The notes below the pieces were generated by a model that was not told the origin of the DNA, ran no database searches, and worked only from the letters and a program-made list of their open reading frames with translations. This document shows positions 1-9,395 of a DNA stretch of 64,000 nt, in pieces. Position 1 is the first letter of the stretch. Every line of letters begins with the position of its first letter. The translations under genes and the position numbers were made by a program. Source of the stretch: JAIBJN01 sp963775625 (GTDB taxonomy: Bacteria > Actinomycetota > Thermoleophilia > Gaiellales > Gaiellaceae); the NCBI GenBank assembly GCA_963775625.1, contig CAVZJM010000002.1:186001-250000 (forward strand). The letters run 5' to 3'.

Positions 1-501
1 AGGCTTCTCCGGCCGGCCGTGCTGATCCCGGCCTTCGTGCTCCTCTCTCTCGGCGCGGGGATCGCCTACGCCGCGTGGAAGCAGCTCGACTCCGGCCGGG
101 TGGAGGCCAACAAGGCGATCCTCGACGACGTCCCCCTCTACCCCGGCGCGAGTGAGATCCAGCGGATCACCCAGACGCGCACCGGAGAGGATGCGCTGCC
201 CGTTCCCGACGAGATCATCACGAGCGCGCTCTACGCGCCGCCGGCGGGAGCGACGCAGGAAGAGGTCGTCGCCTTCTACGTCGAGGCGCTCCAGCCGGAG
301 TGGGAGTCCCGGACCCGTGTGGTGACCGCAAGCGAGGCGCAGGTGGACGAGGCGGCCCCGAGCTCGTTCCGAGTGGACTTCTCGCGCGGAGACGACTGCC
401 TCAGCCTGCTCACCTACGGAATGGCCCCGGGCCACGTCGGCGACCCCACGTTCGCGCTCTCGGCGCAGAGCGAGGACGGCCCCTGCCCCGAGCCCGAGTA
501 G
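1..501 (+). CDS. Membrane-anchored hypothetical protein, 5' end probably outside the window
   Basis: The frame is open from base 1 to a TAG at 499-501. A GTG at 19 is the first start visible, but the codons before it (1-18) encode arginine-rich residues just ahead of a hydrophobic stretch (LIPAFVLLSLGAGIAYAAW), as expected for the cytoplasmic side of an N-terminal membrane anchor, so the true start is probably upstream. The rest, about 130 residues, is soluble, acidic, and probably extracytoplasmic, with two cysteines (one in DDCLSL, one in GPCPE near the end). I do not recognise the family. It lies 86 bases upstream of the HTH-LytR_C gene on the same strand. Confidence 0.6.
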   Translation, partial: RLLRPAVLIPAFVLLSLGAGIAYAAWKQLDSGRVEANKAILDDVPLYPGASEIQRITQTRTGEDALPVPDEIITSALYAPPAGATQEEVVAFYVEALQPEWESRTRVVTASEAQVDEAAPSSFRVDFSRGDDCLSLLTYGMAPGHVGDPTFALSAQSEDGPCPEPE

Positions 502-587
502 GAGCTCGAAAACCCTCAAGCCGTCCGCTCCACTGCCGATGAGAGGGGCAGGGTGAAGGAGGCGCCCGCCGAAGACTGAGGGTCGAG

Positions 588-1271
588 ATGGAGGCACATG
601 CAGCATCCTCGCCGCTCGTAACGGCCCGCCTGCGCCGGCGCCTGACGCTGGAGGAGGCGGCCGCCCTCACCAGCCTCGAGGTCGACGACATCAAGTCGCT
701 CGAGGAGAGCCGGACGTACCGCTTCCCCTCGACCGCCGACGCGATCGCCGCCACCGTGGTCTATGCGTCGGCTCTCGGGATCACCGAGCGGGAGGCGCGC
801 GAGCTCGCGGGCCTGCCGATTCACTCCGTCGTCGAGCGCTGGTCCTTGCGGCGCTGGGCGATCGTGCTCGGCTTCGTCACCGTGCTCGCTGCCTTCATGG
901 TCTTCGTGCTCAGGCCCCAGGTCTTCCCGGCCGGCTCGGCCGGCAGCCCCGTAGTCCCCGTCGCTCAGCAACCTTCGGCCGCCGTCCCGCTCCCGGAGCG
1001 CTGGGAGATCCAGGTCGACGTCTACAACGGCACGCGACAGGGGAGCGCGGCCTCGAGCCTCGCCAACGAGATCGCCGGCATGGCCTACGGCATCGGCGAG
1101 GTGCGAAATGCCGACCGGCGCAACTACGCCGAGACGCGCGTGTACTACCCGCCAGGCGCCCAGGCGATCGCGCAGCGCCTCGCCGCCGAGCTCGGCGTCG
1201 ACACGACGGCGCTTCCCGGCGGCGACGACTCGAACCGCCTCGTAGTGATCGTCGGCCAGAAACGCGGCTGA
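588..1271 (+). CDS. HTH - transmembrane - LytR_C domain protein
   Basis: This 227-residue protein has three visible parts. Residues about 8-65 look like a Cro/RodZ-type helix-turn-helix (LTLEEAAALTSLEVDDIKSL). Residues 90-108 form one membrane helix. Residues about 125-225 form an extracytoplasmic domain like the LytR C-terminal domain (EIQVDVYNGTRQGSAASSLA, then a conserved Y-Y-P motif and VVIVGQ at the end). The LytR_C domain is usually found on LytR-CpsA-Psr cell-wall ligases in actinobacteria; joined to a cytoplasmic HTH it resembles a RodZ-like layout linking the cell wall to the inside. That role is inferred. The gene converges on the anti-sigma gene with a 4-base gap. Confidence 0.75.
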   Translation: MEAHAASSPLVTARLRRRLTLEEAAALTSLEVDDIKSLEESRTYRFPSTADAIAATVVYASALGITEREARELAGLPIHSVVERWSLRRWAIVLGFVTVLAAFMVFVLRPQVFPAGSAGSPVVPVAQQPSAAVPLPERWEIQVDVYNGTRQGSAASSLANEIAGMAYGIGEVRNADRRNYAETRVYYPPGAQAIAQRLAAELGVDTTALPGGDDSNRLVVIVGQKRG

Positions 1272-1275
1272 GCAG

Positions 1276-1518
1276 TTACTGGAGCGGCGTTCGGAGCGAG
1301 GCGAGCCTCGCCTTCAGCTCCGGTGACATCTCTTCGCTGCAGCAGGCCTGGCGCACGTAGCGGCGCAGGCTGACCTCGAATCGGTAGCGCCTGCTGCAAT
1401 ACCCGCAGCCTTCGAGGTGCCCCTCGGCCTCCAGGCGCTCGCTCTCGCTCAGCTCGCGGTCGAGGAACGGCTGGATGAGCTCCTCGCATTTCTCGCAGAT
1501 CGGATCGAACTGCGTCAC
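1276..1518 (-). CDS. rsrA: RsrA-like zinc-binding anti-sigma factor
   Basis: This 80-residue protein carries the ZAS anti-sigma signature: cysteines at 8 and 11, then H34-x3-C38-x2-C41 (HLEGCGYC), and a CC pair near residue 60 (RQACCSEEMSPEL). This pattern matches the mycothiol-system RsrA family, which binds zinc and releases its sigma factor when thiols are oxidised. The start overlaps the 3' end of the sigma gene by 4 bases, the usual arrangement for a co-translated sigma/anti-sigma pair. I infer that it holds the neighbouring ECF sigma factor until disulfide stress. Whether the redox response is kept cannot be read from sequence alone. Confidence 0.85.
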   Translation of the reverse strand: MTQFDPICEKCEELIQPFLDRELSESERLEAEGHLEGCGYCSRRYRFEVSLRRYVRQACCSEEMSPELKARLASLRTPLQ

Positions 1519-2096
1519 GACTCCTCCCCGACTGCGGACTCCGCGAGCTCCCCCTTGAGGATCCGCCGGCCCCGGTGCAGGCGCGACATGACCGTTCCGA
1601 TCGGGACGTCCAGGATCTGTGCGGCCTCCTGATAGGAGAAGTCGCCGATGTCGACGAGGACGATGACGTCCCGGAAGTCGTGCGGGACGCCGGCGAGCGC
1701 CTCGACGATGGAGTCCTGCGAGAGACGCTCGACGATCCGCTCCTCGTCCGCCGGCCCGCTCGTCTCCTCGAGACGGTTGTAGAGGAAGTAGTCGCCCTCC
1801 TCCAGCGGCTGCAGGTCGGGCGAGCGTTGCTCGCGCCGGCCGCGGTCGATGTTGAGATTCGTCAGGATCCGCATGAGCCAGGCCCGGAGGTTCGTGCCGG
1901 GGGTGTAGGAGCGCCAGCTGCGAAACGCGCGAGCGTAGGTTTCCTGGACGAGGTCTTCCGCCTCCTCGCGGCTCGACACGAGGCGTCGCGCGACCCGGTA
2001 GACCTGGTCTGCCAGCTCGAGCACTTCCTCCTCGAAGCGAACGCGGTCACGAGCTTCGGTCGCCAGGCGGCGGGCGTCGATTTCGGCCTCTGCCAT
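1515..2096 (-). CDS. ECF RNA polymerase sigma factor, SigR/SigH type
   Basis: This sigma-70 family protein has region 2 (EAEDLVQETYARAFRSW, then NLRAWLMRILTNLNID) and region 4 (FSYQEAAQILDVPIGTVMSR, LHRGR), with no region 1 or 3, so it is an ECF sigma factor. The partner directly downstream is RsrA-like, which points to the SigR/SigH oxidative and thiol stress group. I chose the ATG at 2096 (193 residues, MAEAEIDARR); a TTG at 2117 would add seven residues. The stop overlaps the anti-sigma start. In this group the sigma factor usually transcribes its own operon; I saw no certain promoter copy in the short upstream gap. Confidence 0.88.
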   Translation of the reverse strand: MAEAEIDARRLATEARDRVRFEEEVLELADQVYRVARRLVSSREEAEDLVQETYARAFRSWRSYTPGTNLRAWLMRILTNLNIDRGRREQRSPDLQPLEEGDYFLYNRLEETSGPADEERIVERLSQDSIVEALAGVPHDFRDVIVLVDIGDFSYQEAAQILDVPIGTVMSRLHRGRRILKGELAESAVGEES

Positions 2097-2153
2097 CCGT
2101 CGGACACTAACAAGCAAACGCCCTGCTCCCGCCGCCTATTCCGCCGCGGCGGC

Positions 2154-2369
2154 TCAGGTCGCGGGCTGTCGGAACCCCGCCCGGTCGAGCGCGGCGACGA
2201 TCTCCTCCCGCCGCACCCGCTCGTCATCCCAGGCGAGGGTCACCTCGCCGAGCAGGTTCGCGTGCGCGGACTCGAGGCCGTCGAGCTCCCCGAGCGCTCC
2301 GCCGAGGCGCAGCACGCAGCGCTCGCAGCGGATCCCGGTCACCTGCATGGTCTCCGATCTGACCATCAC
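2154..2369 (-). CDS. Heavy-metal-associated (HMA) domain protein, copper-chaperone-like
   Basis: This 71-residue protein has the beta-alpha-beta-beta-alpha-beta length of a CopZ/HMA domain and a C-x2-C metal site (VTGIRCERCVLRLGGAL). The second half (EIVAALDRAGF) matches the usual end of HMA domains. The canonical M-x-C-x2-C is changed to GIRCERC, so the metal preference is unclear. The gene starts at a GTG whose last two bases belong to the TGA of ybdK, so it is translationally coupled to that ligase. It sits upstream of the sigma gene on the same strand. Function beyond metal or thiol binding is inference. Confidence 0.7.
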   Translation of the reverse strand: MMVRSETMQVTGIRCERCVLRLGGALGELDGLESAHANLLGEVTLAWDDERVRREEIVAALDRAGFRQPAT

Positions 2370-3400
2370 AGGTCATCGTACGTGAGGGCCACGAGCCGCT
2401 CACGCAGCGCGCGGAGCCCGTCGCTGCGCCCAACCTCGACCTGCTCACGCGCCTGGTCGAGCCCGTCCAGCCCGTCGGTGCCGTCGAGCCCGAGGTTGGC
2501 CAGAAGCTCGTTCGGGGAGCAGAGCTCGCGGGTCTCCGGATGGATGAGGCCCGCCTGCGTGCCGAATCGCCCAGCCGCCCAGCGGTTCTGGGCGTAGAGG
2601 CCGCGGTCGGCCGGTGCCCCGGCCGGGTCGGCTACGACGACGAGCGCGCGGCAGAGCTCGGCGAGGGCCGCGGTGGTGGCCAGCCTGGTCGGCTGGTCGG
2701 GCATCCGGATCTCGAGCGTCCCGAGCCGCGGGTGCGGCCGAACGTCCCACCACAGCCGCATGAGGTCGTCGGCGAGGCCGAGCTCGACGAGCAGCTCCGC
2801 GAAGCGCGCCCAGTCCTCGTAGTCCGAGAAGACGGGCGGCGCCCCGGCCCGCGGCAGGAGCGTGAGGAGCTCGGCGCGCGTCGAGGCGAGCCCGGTCTCT
2901 TCCCCGCCGACGTAGGGGGAGTTGGCCGACACCGCGAGGACGAGCGGAAGCCAGGGGAGCACGCCTTCGAGCCGGCCCATGCACTCCTCGGGGCCCGCCA
3001 CGCCCACGTGGACGTGGAGCCCCGAGCAGTGCTGGCGGAGTGCGGAGGGGCCGGCGTAGTCGGCGAAGCGCCGGAGCGGCTCCAGCGCGGCCACGGGCTG
3101 CTCGCCGAGGAACGCAGTCGGCCACGTGCCGGCGGCCGCCAGCTCGAGCCCGTGCTCGGCGAGGCGCCGCCGCGCTTCGAGGCGCAGCGCCGCCAGCTCC
3201 TCCACCGCCTCTGCCACGCCGGGACACACGCTCGTGTTCAGCTCGAGCATCGTCGTGAAGAGCTCGGGCTTCAGGCGCTCGCCGTCGAGCACGCCGGCCG
3301 GCACCGACGCCGGCTCGAGCGTCTCGGCGTCGAGGACGAAGAGCTCCTCCTCGAGCCCCACGGAGAACGGCGACGACTCGCCGAAGCGGTGCGGAACCAT
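2366..3400 (-). CDS. ybdK: YbdK-type carboxylate-amine ligase (GCS2 family)
   Basis: This 344-residue protein belongs to the glutamate-cysteine ligase type 2 family: it begins with the motif GLEEELFVLD and contains LHVHVGV, both part of the ATP/metal site in YbdK and EgtA proteins. The length fits YbdK (about 370 residues). YbdK has weak glutamate-cysteine ligase activity; its physiological substrate is not settled. It starts with ATG at 3400 and ends overlapping the HMA gene by 4 bases. Being next to a thiol-stress-type sigma/anti-sigma pair, it may belong to thiol metabolism, but the link is positional only. Confidence 0.85.
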   Translation of the reverse strand: MVPHRFGESSPFSVGLEEELFVLDAETLEPASVPAGVLDGERLKPELFTTMLELNTSVCPGVAEAVEELAALRLEARRRLAEHGLELAAAGTWPTAFLGEQPVAALEPLRRFADYAGPSALRQHCSGLHVHVGVAGPEECMGRLEGVLPWLPLVLAVSANSPYVGGEETGLASTRAELLTLLPRAGAPPVFSDYEDWARFAELLVELGLADDLMRLWWDVRPHPRLGTLEIRMPDQPTRLATTAALAELCRALVVVADPAGAPADRGLYAQNRWAAGRFGTQAGLIHPETRELCSPNELLANLGLDGTDGLDGLDQAREQVEVGRSDGLRALRERLVALTYDDL

Positions 3401-3426
3401 CGCGCCGAAGCCTAGAGAGGAAGGGT

Positions 3427-3463
3427 GGTCGGAGGCCCGGGCAGGCAGTGCGGGCCTCCGACC
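3427..3463 (-). terminator. Strong hairpin between htrA and ybdK
   Basis: GGTCGGAGGCCCG at 3427-3439 and its perfect reverse complement at 3451-3463 form a 13-bp stem with an 11-base loop. It lies just after the htrA stop on the minus strand and 27 bases before the ybdK start. There is no run of T after the stem on either strand, so it may be a GC-rich actinobacterial-type terminator or an mRNA 3' stabiliser. Confidence 0.65.
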
Positions 3464-3497
3464 GGTCAGGCCCCTGGGGGGAGGGGCCGCGGGCGCG

Positions 3498-4670
3498 CTA
3501 GCCGCCCGGCTGGGCGGGCTGCTGCCCGAGTGTGACGTTCACAGTTCGTTGCGAGCCCTCTCGTCGGATGTCGAGCGTCACCGAATCGCCGGGCTTCCTC
3601 TCCATGATCATCGTGCGGAGGTCGTCGGGGGAGGTCATGGCCTGGCCGTCCGCGCTGATGACGATGTCGCCGCCGAGGAGGTAGCTCGTGCCGTCGACGA
3701 TGACCGACTGGTTGCCGCCCTCGAGCCCCACCTGGTCCGCCGGGCTGCCCTCGACGACCCTGGCGATGAGGACACCCTGGTCGACCTGGAGATCGAAGGT
3801 CTCGACGAGCTCGTCGGTGATCGCCTGCATCTCGACGCCGAGGTAGGCGTGCTCGACCTTGCCGCTCTGCTTGATCTGCGAGACCACCTCGCGCACCGTG
3901 TTCACGGGCACGGCGAACCCGATTCCGACATTGCCGCCGGTCTCGCTCTCGATCTGCGAGTTGACGCCGATGACCTCGCCACGGGCGTTCAGGAGCGGCC
4001 CACCGGAGTTTCCGCGATTGATGGCCGCGTCGATCTGGATGACCTTGTCGATCGTGTAGCCGTTCGGCGCCGTGATGTTGCGCTGGAGCGCGCTGACGAT
4101 CCCCGCGGTGGCGCTTCGCTCCAGGCCGAAGGGGTTCCCGATGGCGACGACCGCATCCCCGACGTGCACCGCGTCCGAGTTGCCGAGGGGGAGGGGGGTC
4201 AGAGCGCGGGAACGCGCGCCGATCTTGAGGACTGCGAGATCAGTGGAAGGATCGCTTCCGATGATCTTCGCCGGGACGCGGTCGTCGCCCGAGAAATTGA
4301 CCTCGATCTCCTGCGCGTCCTCGATCACGTGGTAGTTCGTGACGATGTAGCCGTCGCGGTCGACGACGAAGCCGGAGCCGAGAGAGGTGGCGGACTGCGG
4401 GCCGAAGAAGGGGGAGTCGGAGACCACGGATTTCGTCGTCACCTGGACGACCCCCGGGGCCACCGCCTCGTAGATCTCCTGAACGGACTTGGCGCCTGTT
4501 TCGCTCGCCTCGAAGATCGCAGCCGGTGTGTTGCCAACTACGGTGCTGACGACGGTCTCGGTGCCGTCGTCTCCATCGATCGCCGCGCTGATCCCCACGG
4601 CCGCAGCACCCCCTAGGAGAGCCGCGAAGACGAATGAGCCCATGCGAGCCCAGCCGGAGCCGGAGTCCAT
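3498..4670 (-). CDS. htrA: HtrA/DegP-like membrane-anchored serine protease with PDZ domain
   Basis: This 390-residue protein has an N-terminal membrane helix (about residues 10-30), a trypsin-like domain with the full triad H114 (TNYHVIED), D144 (STDLAVLKI) and S222 (NRGNSGGPLL), and one C-terminal PDZ domain (about 270-375). It should act outside the membrane, degrading or refolding damaged envelope proteins. A good ribosome binding site (AAGGAG) lies just upstream of the ATG. The upstream region holds a tandem GTTAAG repeat that may be an operator, and a strong hairpin follows the stop, so the gene is probably transcribed alone. Confidence 0.93.
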   Translation of the reverse strand: MDSGSGWARMGSFVFAALLGGAAAVGISAAIDGDDGTETVVSTVVGNTPAAIFEASETGAKSVQEIYEAVAPGVVQVTTKSVVSDSPFFGPQSATSLGSGFVVDRDGYIVTNYHVIEDAQEIEVNFSGDDRVPAKIIGSDPSTDLAVLKIGARSRALTPLPLGNSDAVHVGDAVVAIGNPFGLERSATAGIVSALQRNITAPNGYTIDKVIQIDAAINRGNSGGPLLNARGEVIGVNSQIESETGGNVGIGFAVPVNTVREVVSQIKQSGKVEHAYLGVEMQAITDELVETFDLQVDQGVLIARVVEGSPADQVGLEGGNQSVIVDGTSYLLGGDIVISADGQAMTSPDDLRTMIMERKPGDSVTLDIRREGSQRTVNVTLGQQPAQPGG

Positions 4671-4715
4671 GGTTCTCCTTATAACCCCGCGCCCGTGAAG
4701 CCTCGGTTGCGGCAG

Positions 4716-4732
4716 GTTAAGGCAGCGTTAAG
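4716..4732 (-). promoter_or_regulatory. Tandem GTTAAG direct repeat upstream of htrA
   Basis: GTTAAG occurs at 4716-4721 and again at 4727-4732, exactly 11 bases apart, 46-62 bases upstream of the htrA start. On the htrA strand this reads CTTAAC, five bases, CTTAAC. Two head-to-tail half sites one helical turn apart is the usual layout for OmpR/PhoB-type response regulators, which control htrA in other actinobacteria (for example MprAB). No such regulator gene lies in this window, so the binding protein is unknown. Confidence 0.4.
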
Positions 4733-4908
4733 CGCCGCCGTCGCCTGAGAACTCGATTCACAATGAGCACTGTGCCGCCGGGCCGCCCTGGACGGCGCGA
4801 TGCCGCGTCCTCGGTCGCGCCCGTATCTCGAATACGAGCGCTCTCTGCGTCCTTGCCTCGCACTCGCCCAGGACACCCCGGCGACGAGTCGTCATTCTGA
4901 ACCGAGTT

Positions 4909-6258
4909 CTATCGCTGAACGTCGACGAAGACGGGCGGCCTGAGGAGGTCGACCTCGCCCGCGGGCAGGTCCTCGGCCGCTCCGTCCATCTCGGCCGCGA
5001 TCCCTTCGATGTCCCGCATGCCCGGGAGGAAGAGGGCGCCGAGCGTGGCGATTCCCCCGATCACGGCGGCGCCGATCAGCGTCGCCCGGACGCCGACAAG
5101 GGCGGTGACGGGCGCGGTGAGGGCAAACGAGAGGGGCAGGAGCCCGATCGAGATCAGCCAGTCGAGGCTGGAGACCCTGCCGAGCATCGAGGCCGGGACG
5201 TGGTGCTGCTTGATCGTCGCCCAGACGATCGTGCCCGCCGTTTCGAGCGCGTTGAAGAGGAGACAGGCGACCATCAGCTGCCAGGACGCGGTCGCGAGCC
5301 CGTAGCCGGCGACGGCCAGGGTGGCGACCGTCCACGTCCCGTACATGAACGTGACGTCGCGGCGCGGATGGCCACGCTGCCCCATGATCAACGCGGCGCC
5401 GATCGCCCCGATCCCACCGGCGGCGAAGACCAGCCCGAGGTCGCCGGCCGAGGCGTGCAGCTCGTTCTTCACGATGTAGGGGAGCAGCACCTCGGCGGGG
5501 CCCATGAACGCGAGATAGGCGATGGTGGCCGAGAGGAGGGTTCCCCACAGCCAGACACGCCCGCGGACGAAGCGGAGGCCTTCCTTGACCGCGCTCATCG
5601 ACGACATCGCGTGCTCCGAGCGTGCGTGTGCCCGCGGGCGCATGAGGGCGATCGCGACCGTGGACACGACGAAGGACGCCGCATCGACGGCGAACGCCCC
5701 GCCGGTGCCGACGCTCGCCACGAGCACCCCTCCGAGGGCGGGGCCCGCGAGCCGGAGCGCGATCGGCCGCACGAACTGATCGAGGGCGTTGGCCGCGGCC
5801 AGGTCGGGCGCCGGGACGATGTCGGGGACGATCGCCTCGAACGCCGGCGTGAAGAAGGCGGTCGCCACGCCGTAGAGCGCGACGATGGCCAGGAGCTCCC
5901 AGAAGTTGAGGAGCCCGGTCAGGGCGAGGACGGCGAGCGCGGCGATGATCACCGCGCGGGCGATGTCCGAGCACAGCATCAGCGAGCGGCGGTCGAGCCG
6001 GTCGCTGAGCACGCCGGCCGGGAGCAGGAACGCGATCGTCGGGATGGTCATGCCGATCCCGAGCAGCGAGAGCGCGGCGGGAGCGTTCCAGAGCTCGTAA
6101 GCCTGCCACGCCATCGCCACGAGGAAGATCCCGTCGCCGACGAGCGAGACGGTCATCCCGGCCCAGAGAAGGCGAAAGTCGCGGTGCCGGAACGGCGTCA
6201 GGAGGTTGACTCGGGAGAAGCCGCCCGGGCGGTCGAGCCCCTCGTGACTATGCTGCAT
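4909..6258 (-). CDS. MFS transporter, 12 membrane segments (EntS/MFS_3 type)
   Basis: This 449-residue integral membrane protein looks like the MFS_3/EntS group of exporters: it opens with FRHRDFRLLWAGMTVSLVGD and has a loop motif typical of MFS (GVLSDRLDRRSLML). EntS-type members export siderophores and other small molecules. Its ATG lies 11 bases inside the end of the GGDEF-EAL gene, so it is the last gene of a coupled set: alpha-oxoamine synthase, c-di-GMP protein, transporter. Substrate cannot be read from sequence; export of the synthase product is a hypothesis. The 238 bases between its stop and htrA contain no gene I can support. Confidence 0.85.
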   Translation of the reverse strand: MQHSHEGLDRPGGFSRVNLLTPFRHRDFRLLWAGMTVSLVGDGIFLVAMAWQAYELWNAPAALSLLGIGMTIPTIAFLLPAGVLSDRLDRRSLMLCSDIARAVIIAALAVLALTGLLNFWELLAIVALYGVATAFFTPAFEAIVPDIVPAPDLAAANALDQFVRPIALRLAGPALGGVLVASVGTGGAFAVDAASFVVSTVAIALMRPRAHARSEHAMSSMSAVKEGLRFVRGRVWLWGTLLSATIAYLAFMGPAEVLLPYIVKNELHASAGDLGLVFAAGGIGAIGAALIMGQRGHPRRDVTFMYGTWTVATLAVAGYGLATASWQLMVACLLFNALETAGTIVWATIKQHHVPASMLGRVSSLDWLISIGLLPLSFALTAPVTALVGVRATLIGAAVIGGIATLGALFLPGMRDIEGIAAEMDGAAEDLPAGEVDLLRPPVFVDVQR

Positions 6259-9200
6259 GCGAGCGTGGCTCGCCGGCCGTGTCTTCGCCGAAGTGGAGGT
6301 ATTCGGCCAGCGCCTCGTGATCCATCGGCTTGGCGAACAGGAAGCCCTGGCCGAGATCGCACCCGAGCTCGCGGAGGGATGCGATCTGCTCCGGCTGCTC
6401 GATCCCCTCGGCCACCACGTCGAGGTTGAGGCTGTTTCCGAGCGCGATGATCGCGCCGGCCAGGCCCGATTCGTCGTGCTCGGACGAGAGGAACGAGCGA
6501 TCCATCTTCAGGATGTCGACGGGGAAGCGGCTCAGGTACGAGAGCGAGGAGTAGCCGGTGCCGAAGTCGTCCATCGCCAGGAGCACCCCCAGCGCCTTGA
6601 GCTCGTGGAGCCGCTGCACGGCCAGGTCGGTGTCCGCCATCATCACGCTCTCGGTGATCTCGAGGACGAGGCTCGACGGCGGCAGCCCGCTCGCCTCGAG
6701 CGCGGAGCGCACGTCGTCGATGATCGACTCCGACTGCAGCTGCTTGACCGAGAGGTTCACGCTCATCGTCAGCGGGGGCGTGCGAGGGAAGCGCTCGTGC
6801 AGGACGACGCCCCGGCGGCACGCCTCCTCGAGCACCCAGCGGCCGATCGAGATGATCTGGCCGGTCTCCTCCGCCAGCGGGATGAAGTTGAGCGGCGGGA
6901 TCGTGCCGCGCTCCGGGTGCATCCACCGAAGCAGCGCCTCGACGCCGTAGTCGGCCCGCTGGTCGAGGCGGACGACGGGCTGGTAGTGGATCTCGAGCTG
7001 CTCCAGCTCGAGCGCGCGCTGCAGCTCGGTCTGGAGCTCGAGCCGCTCGACCACGCGCTCGTGCATCGCAGGCTCGAAGACGCGGTAGCTGCCCTTGCTG
7101 TCCCGCTTGGCCATGTACATGGCAACGTCGGCGTTGCGCAGGAGCTCTTCGGCATCGGACGACCCGAGCGCCTGCCCGGCGAGGCAGATGCCGACGCTCG
7201 CGCGGGGATAGACATGCTTGCCGTCGACGTCGTACTGGAGCTCCAGCGCCCGGAGGATCCGGCCCGCGACGTCCGCTGCCTCCTCGGAGTCCCGGACCCC
7301 GTCCAGGAGGACCGCGAACTCGTCGCCGCCGAAGCGCGCGACGGTGTCGGCGGGTCGCACCGCGCCGACGAGGCGCCGCGCCACTTCCTGGAGCACCGTG
7401 TCACCGGCGGCGTGCCCGAGGCTGTCGTTGACCGTCTTGAAGTCGTCCAGGTCGATGAACATGACGCCGATCGTCGGGCCCCCGCGAATCGAGCGCATGA
7501 TCGAATGCTGGACGCGGTCGGCGAACAGCGCCCGGTTGGCGAGGCTCGTGACCGGGTCGTGGAAGGCCTGGTGGGCGAGCTGATCCTCGAACGCCTTGCG
7601 CTCGCTGACGTCGCGACTGTTCAGGACGACGCCGCGAACGTGCTCGTCCTGCAGCAAGTCCGTGTGCTGGACCTCGAACTGGAGCCAGGTTCCGTCGCGG
7701 TGTCGGAGCGAGCACTCGATCACGTGGGTCTCGGAGCCGCCGCCCGCATACGCCTCGCCCACGCCCGCGACGATCTGTGCCAGCCGCGGACGGTCGGTCT
7801 CGGCGAGAAGCCGGGCGAAATCGCTGCCCTCGAGCTCGTCGACCCGGTAGCCGAGGACACGCTCGACCGACGGGCTCTGGTACGTGACGGTGCCGTGGGC
7901 GTCGAGCACGGTGATGAGGTCGCTCGAGTGGGCCACGAGCGACCGGAACCGCGCCTCGCTCTGCCGCCGGTGGAGGTCCTCGGCCAGCGAGGCTCCTTCG
8001 AGGGCGAGCGACACCTGCGACGCGAGGGACTCGAGAGAGTCGACAAGCTCCCGCGAGACGGGGAGGGGTGAACAGAGGATGAGCAGTCCGCGTGTTGCTT
8101 CGCGAACCGTGAGCGGAAAGAGCAGCACCGTCCGGCCCTCAGCGAGACGAAGCTGGCTCCGCACCTCGTCGGGCAGGCCGTCGATCGGGATCTGCCGGCC
8201 GCTCCAGGCGGACTCGCGGAGCCAGCCGGCCGCGGTCTTCGAGAGCGGCCACTCACCTTCGTCCCCGGACGACGCGGCAACCGAAGCGGCGTCTCCGCTC
8301 AGCAGGACGAGGCGCACGCCGACGGGCCGCTCGACGAGGGCGAGCACCGACGCGATGGCGGCCTCGTGGACCTGCTCCCGGCCGGCGGCGGCCACGAGCT
8401 CGACGCCTGCACGCTGCAGCGCGAGCTCGCGGCCGGCCGCGCGCTCCTCCTGGCGGACGAGGCCCACCATGCGGGCCACGACGAGCAGGAAGAGGACGGC
8501 CGAGGCGAAGATGAGGACGAGCCGGTCGGTGTCGCCGAACGACTGCCAGGCGCGGACGCCCGGCGCGATCAGGCACGCGCCCGCGAGCAACCCGAGGCGG
8601 AGTGGGGTGAGCCGCGTCCGGGACTCGAGCGCCGGCTCCTCGAGGGTACGCATCGACGGGTGGAGCGCGGCCGCTCCCCAGAGGAGGTAGAACGCGATCC
8701 AGCCGACGTCGTAGCTGAGCTGGTGGTCGTAGGCACCTGTCAGAAGGGCGAGGTTGTACGCCGAGTCCACCGCGAGCAGCGTGACGATGCTCCCGACGAG
8801 AAGGTAGAAGGCGGGAGCGCGCTTTCCGTTGTCCACCGCCAGCCGGACGGCGGCGGCGAGGAGCAGGATGTCGCCGAGCGGGTAGGCGGCCGAGACGGCC
8901 TTCTCCATCACCGTCAGACCGGAGAGGTGGACGTTCGGGCGCGACAAGGAAGACCCAGGAGAGCAGCGCGATGCCCACCGAGATGATCAGCGAGTCGATC
9001 ACGCCGGCCCGGTCGCCCTGCGGGTTTCGCCGCCGGACGAGCACGAGCAGGCCCGCCACGAGAGCCGGGTACACCATCAGGTAAATGGCGTCCCCGATGG
9101 ACGGGAACTCGACCTCGGCACCCGTCAGCTTGGGGTAGCTGTACGTGTAGAGGTCGCCGGCGAAGAAGAGGAAGAGGCCGACGATGAAGAGAATCCAGGC

Positions 9201-9395
9201 CAACCGCGCCTTGGGGCGGTGGAGGTAGATCCCGACCGCGACCGCGACCGACGCGGAGAGGCCGAGCAGGTTGATGAGCGGGCCGTTCCCCTTGAGCGGC
9301 GGGAACCAGAGATACGCCGCGGTGAGGACAACTCCGGCGGCGAGGTAGATGATCCAGGCGCGCCCGCGCCAGTCGATGCGGCGCGCTGGGCTCAC
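6248..9395 (-). CDS. Membrane GAF-PAS-GGDEF-EAL protein (c-di-GMP synthesis/breakdown), one frameshift
   Basis: After removing one base near 8936-8939 the gene reads as 1,048 residues. The first ~310 form many membrane helices, joined across the frameshift as LLSWVFLVAP then a second set of helices; a GAF-like region, a PAS domain (YQSPSVERVLGYRVDELEGS), GGDEF and EAL follow. The cyclase site is intact (RFGGDEFAVLL) with a feedback I-site RPAD five residues before it. The EAL site is also intact (GVEALLRW, NLS, EITES, DDFGTGYSS, KMDRSF, AEGIEQ). It could both make and degrade c-di-GMP. It starts at a GTG overlapping the synthase stop. The indel lies in the membrane part and is probably a sequencing error. 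Confidence 0.85.

Noticed and set aside
4679..4876. 65-residue minus-strand open frame between htrA and the MFS gene
   Set aside because: No ribosome site or family features; it covers the htrA promoter region.
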